64,000 nt of DNA from DASVTR01 sp036387475 (lineage in GTDB: Bacteria > Acidobacteriota > Blastocatellia > Pyrinomonadales > Pyrinomonadaceae), in NCBI GenBank assembly GCA_036387475.1, contig DASVTR010000006.1, forward strand, positions 124,001-188,000, in the 5' to 3' direction. Under the pieces are notes generated by a model. The model searched no databases and had not been told where the DNA came from. It saw only the letters and a program-made list of their open reading frames with translations. A program made the translations under genes and the position numbers. This document shows positions 61,675 to 64,000 of this stretch, piece by piece. Position 1 is the stretch's first letter; each line of letters begins with the position of its first letter.

Positions 61675-64000
61675 ATGAGAGAAATCGTCTCACTTCTGCT
61701 CGCCGCTGTGTTATGCGTCGCGGGTTTCTTTCCTGCCCGAAGCCTTGCACAGGAGGTCGAACGGCCTGCGCGCAAGCACACGCCTGCGCCCGTTCAAGAC
61801 CTCGACCGTGTCTTTAGAAACTACGAGCGCCTACGCTTGGATACAGCCGAAGCGGCCAGAGAGATACGGCTGACGGGGCGGCTTTCAATCCATACCGAGC
61901 GCCAGAGCTTGGAACTCGATTTAGAGCCTCATGATCTTCGCGCCGAAGGCTACAGGGCCGAAGAGACCACAGGCGGCGGCATAAGATTGCCGGTTGTGAA
62001 CGACAGCCCCATACGCACCTTCAAGGGTCGGGTTCTGGGTAACGATGATGCGCAGGCACGCTTCACCATTGACGAAGATAGCTTTGAAGGCTCAATCCTG
62101 ACAGCAGATGAGCGCTACTACGTCGAGCCTGCCCGCCGCTATCTGCCTTCAGCCGAGCCGTCGGAATTTCTCTTCTACAAAGCTTCTGATGTCATCGAAA
62201 CAGAACCCCTCACCTGCGGCCTTTCGCTGCATGAGAAAGTCAGCGAAGCCGCAGACCAACTCGGCGATGTGAAATCAATCCAGTCTGCCACACAGGGCGC
62301 TGTCACTGTGACGCCCGACGCGCTCGCAACTCCACTTGAGGCCGAACTGGCGACCGAAGCCGATTTCGAGTATGTCACGGCGCTCGGCGGCGCGGCAGCA
62401 GCCAACAACGAAATACTGAGCATCATGAATCAGGTAGAGGGCATCTACCAGACGGAGATTGGCCTCTCTTTCAAGATCGTCTATCAACACACGTGGGCCA
62501 CTTCCGCAGACCCTTACACGACAGTTGACCCTGTGCTCGCCATCAAAGAATTTACGAATTACTGGAACGCCAATTTTGCGAACGTCGTGCGCGACGTGGC
62601 GCACATGTGGACGGGCAAGAATCTGACTAACACGGCGGGCGTCGGCTGGACTGGCGTTGTTTGCAAATCTCCCGCGAGCGCCTACAGCCTCTCCGAAAGA
62701 GTAATTCCTGCGCCGCAAAAGTTTGTCCTGCCGGCGCACGAGATTGGTCATAACTTCAACGCGAGCCACACGGACGGCACTGCCGGATGCGCGAACACCA
62801 TTATGCAGTCGGTCGCCACGGATACTTCCGTGCTCACTTTTTGTCAAACCTCGCGCGATCAGATTACGTCGTTTATCAACGCCAATTCGTCATGCCTGTC
62901 AGCAGCGCCGGTCTGCACTTTTTCCATTTCGCCGACCAGCGCTTCGTTTCCGTCCGGCGGCGGAACAGGCACAGTCGCAGTGACGACCACTGCCGGATGC
63001 GCATGGACTGCACAGAGCAACGTGACGTGGATTACCGTCACGGCTGGCGCAAGTGGTAGCGGCAACGGAACTGTCAGCTACACTGTTGCCGCAAACACTG
63101 CGACCACTTCCAGAACGGGAACGCTGACCATCGCTGGACGAACATTTACGGTCACACAGGCGGCAGCACCCCCTACATGTACATTCACCATCTCGCCGGC
63201 GAGCGCTTCGTTTCCTTCAGGTGGCGGCACAGGCTCGATTGCGGTGACCACACCCGCTGGCTGCGCCTGGACTGCGCGCAGCAATGTGACGTGGATTACC
63301 GTGACGGCGGGCGCGAGCGGCAGCGGCAACGGAACGGTCGGCTATAGCGTCGCAGCCAACACCACAACCGCCGCTCGAACCGGAACGCTGACCGTCGCTG
63401 GAAAAACCTTCACGGTCACACAGGCGGCTGCCGCCACCGGGCCTACTCTTTCTTCGCTGACGCTTAGTCCGACGATAGTGGCTGGTTGCAAGGGCGTCAC
63501 CGGGACGGTGCAGATTAGCGCGCCAGCGCCCGCCAGTGGAGCAGTCGTTACGCTCACCGATACGCTCGCTGCAACTACACTTCCGGCCAGCGTGACCATC
63601 GCTGCGGGAACGACTTCCAAAACTTTCACCATCACGACTGTTCCAGTCTCCGCAGATCAAACGGGCACAGTCACAGCCAAGCTTGGCGCAGTGACCAAGA
63701 CCGCGACATTGACTGTGCGACGCATTGGCGTGTTAAGCGTCACCGCCGGCCCTAACCCGATTATCGGTGGCGATGCGGTGATGGGAAGAGTCACCCTTGA
63801 GTGTGCGGCAGGCCCCGGCGGCATCACCGTCACGCTCAGCGATAATGTTGCCGCGACAACGTTTCCCGCGAGCATCGTCGTCCCGGCAGGCGCGACGAGT
63901 CAGGCTTTTCAAATCACAACAGTCGCCGTCGCGGCCCGTCAAAGCGGCACGTTGACGGCGACGGCTAACGGCATCAGTAAAAGCGTGGCTGTGTCTGTGC
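61675..64000 (+). CDS. Secreted zinc metallopeptidase (reprolysin-like) with BACON and Ig-like domains (runs off the right edge)
   Basis: From ATG 61675 the frame remains open to base 64000 (775 residues visible), so the gene is cut at its 3' end. Leader IVSLLLAAVLCVAGFF, cut near LAQ. A propeptide-like region (about 30-190) precedes a metallopeptidase domain with H355EIGHNFNASH, the extended HExxHxxxxxH zinc motif, and a Met-turn in ANTIMQ. Two BACON domains follow (about 414-495 and 502-585; CTFSISPTSASFPSGGGTG, GCAWTAQSNVTWITVTAGAS), near-identical copies, and then at least two Ig-like repeats (VVTLTDTLAATTLPASVTIA, ITVTLSDNVAATTFPASIVV). BACON modules probably bind carbohydrate or mucin-like polymers, directing the protease to its target (established as a proposal, not shown here). 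Confidence 0.92.
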   Translation, partial: MREIVSLLLAAVLCVAGFFPARSLAQEVERPARKHTPAPVQDLDRVFRNYERLRLDTAEAAREIRLTGRLSIHTERQSLELDLEPHDLRAEGYRAEETTGGGIRLPVVNDSPIRTFKGRVLGNDDAQARFTIDEDSFEGSILTADERYYVEPARRYLPSAEPSEFLFYKASDVIETEPLTCGLSLHEKVSEAADQLGDVKSIQSATQGAVTVTPDALATPLEAELATEADFEYVTALGGAAAANNEILSIMNQVEGIYQTEIGLSFKIVYQHTWATSADPYTTVDPVLAIKEFTNYWNANFANVVRDVAHMWTGKNLTNTAGVGWTGVVCKSPASAYSLSERVIPAPQKFVLPAHEIGHNFNASHTDGTAGCANTIMQSVATDTSVLTFCQTSRDQITSFINANSSCLSAAPVCTFSISPTSASFPSGGGTGTVAVTTTAGCAWTAQSNVTWITVTAGASGSGNGTVSYTVAANTATTSRTGTLTIAGRTFTVTQAAAPPTCTFTISPASASFPSGGGTGSIAVTTPAGCAWTARSNVTWITVTAGASGSGNGTVGYSVAANTTTAARTGTLTVAGKTFTVTQAAAATGPTLSSLTLSPTIVAGCKGVTGTVQISAPAPASGAVVTLTDTLAATTLPASVTIAAGTTSKTFTITTVPVSADQTGTVTAKLGAVTKTATLTVRRIGVLSVTAGPNPIIGGDAVMGRVTLECAAGPGGITVTLSDNVAATTFPASIVVPAGATSQAFQITTVAVAARQSGTLTATANGISKSVAVSV

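Noticed and set aside
1..64000. tRNA, rRNA, integrase, phage or intact insertion-sequence genes
   Set aside because: Looked for along both strands by motif and protein content; none could be supported.

Overview
The window looks like a chromosome segment of an Acidobacteriota bacterium, probably Blastocatellia-like. This is inferred from gene content, not from a marker gene. The clues are a TonB-dependent receptor with an N-terminal carboxypeptidase-regulatory domain, a CRTAC1 (FG-GAP plus ASPIC/UnbV) protein, a VWFA-related protein of the acidobacterial type, a winged-helix/TPR regulator, a TPR-bearing sigma-54 activator, and many exported proteins of unknown function. I see no rRNA, tRNA, CRISPR array, phage block or intact transposon. 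The receptor gene at the left edge and the metallopeptidase gene at the right edge run out of the window.

Layout. 1-6 kb: truncated TonB receptor with a LacI-type double box upstream, a secreted TPR protein divergent from a CRTAC1 protein, and a GH43 glycosidase; together these suggest glycan capture and breakdown. 6-8.4 kb: phosphotransferase-fold protein and exported amidohydrolase. 8.7-14.2 kb: 1026-residue sigma-54 activator and a large membrane-anchored protein of unknown function. 14.2-15.3 kb: no convincing gene, but a receiver-domain remnant and a 21-bp tandem array. 15.3-17.7 kb: secreted subtilase whose C-terminal 216 residues are exactly 36 hexapeptide repeats (GILLSD type), closed by a strong terminator. 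17.8-26.4 kb: NicO-type metal transporter, GNAT, alpha/beta hydrolases, a multidomain secreted protein and an S41 protease. 26.6-31.1 kb: winged-helix/TPR regulator and VWA protein, separated by a composite hairpin repeat. 31.2-33.0 kb: NAD-dependent epimerase coupled to a membrane protein, and a small secreted protein. 33.1-36.3 kb: a copper/heavy-metal operon (MerR, P1B ATPase with YHS domain, membrane cupredoxin) with a textbook MerR-type promoter. 36.5-41 kb: hybrid histidine kinase and fatty-acid desaturase. 41.3-45.7 kb: small exported proteins, a methyltransferase and an M23 peptidase. 45.9-49.5 kb: operon of AlkA-like glycosylase, a small protein ending in Gly-Gly, and a DUF4132-like protein. 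49.6-59.9 kb: S9 peptidase, a YncE-like propeller with two amidohydrolases in one operon, MsrB, an RF-like GGQ protein and two esterases. 60.2-64 kb: an exported protein, an outer-membrane beta-barrel and a secreted zinc metallopeptidase with BACON domains.

The most unusual items are the hexapeptide-repeat subtilase, with three copies of the same repeat also set inside its catalytic domain; the decayed 21-bp array just upstream of it; the Gly-Gly protein/DUF4132 operon; and three long imperfect hairpins built from two dispersed sequence families.
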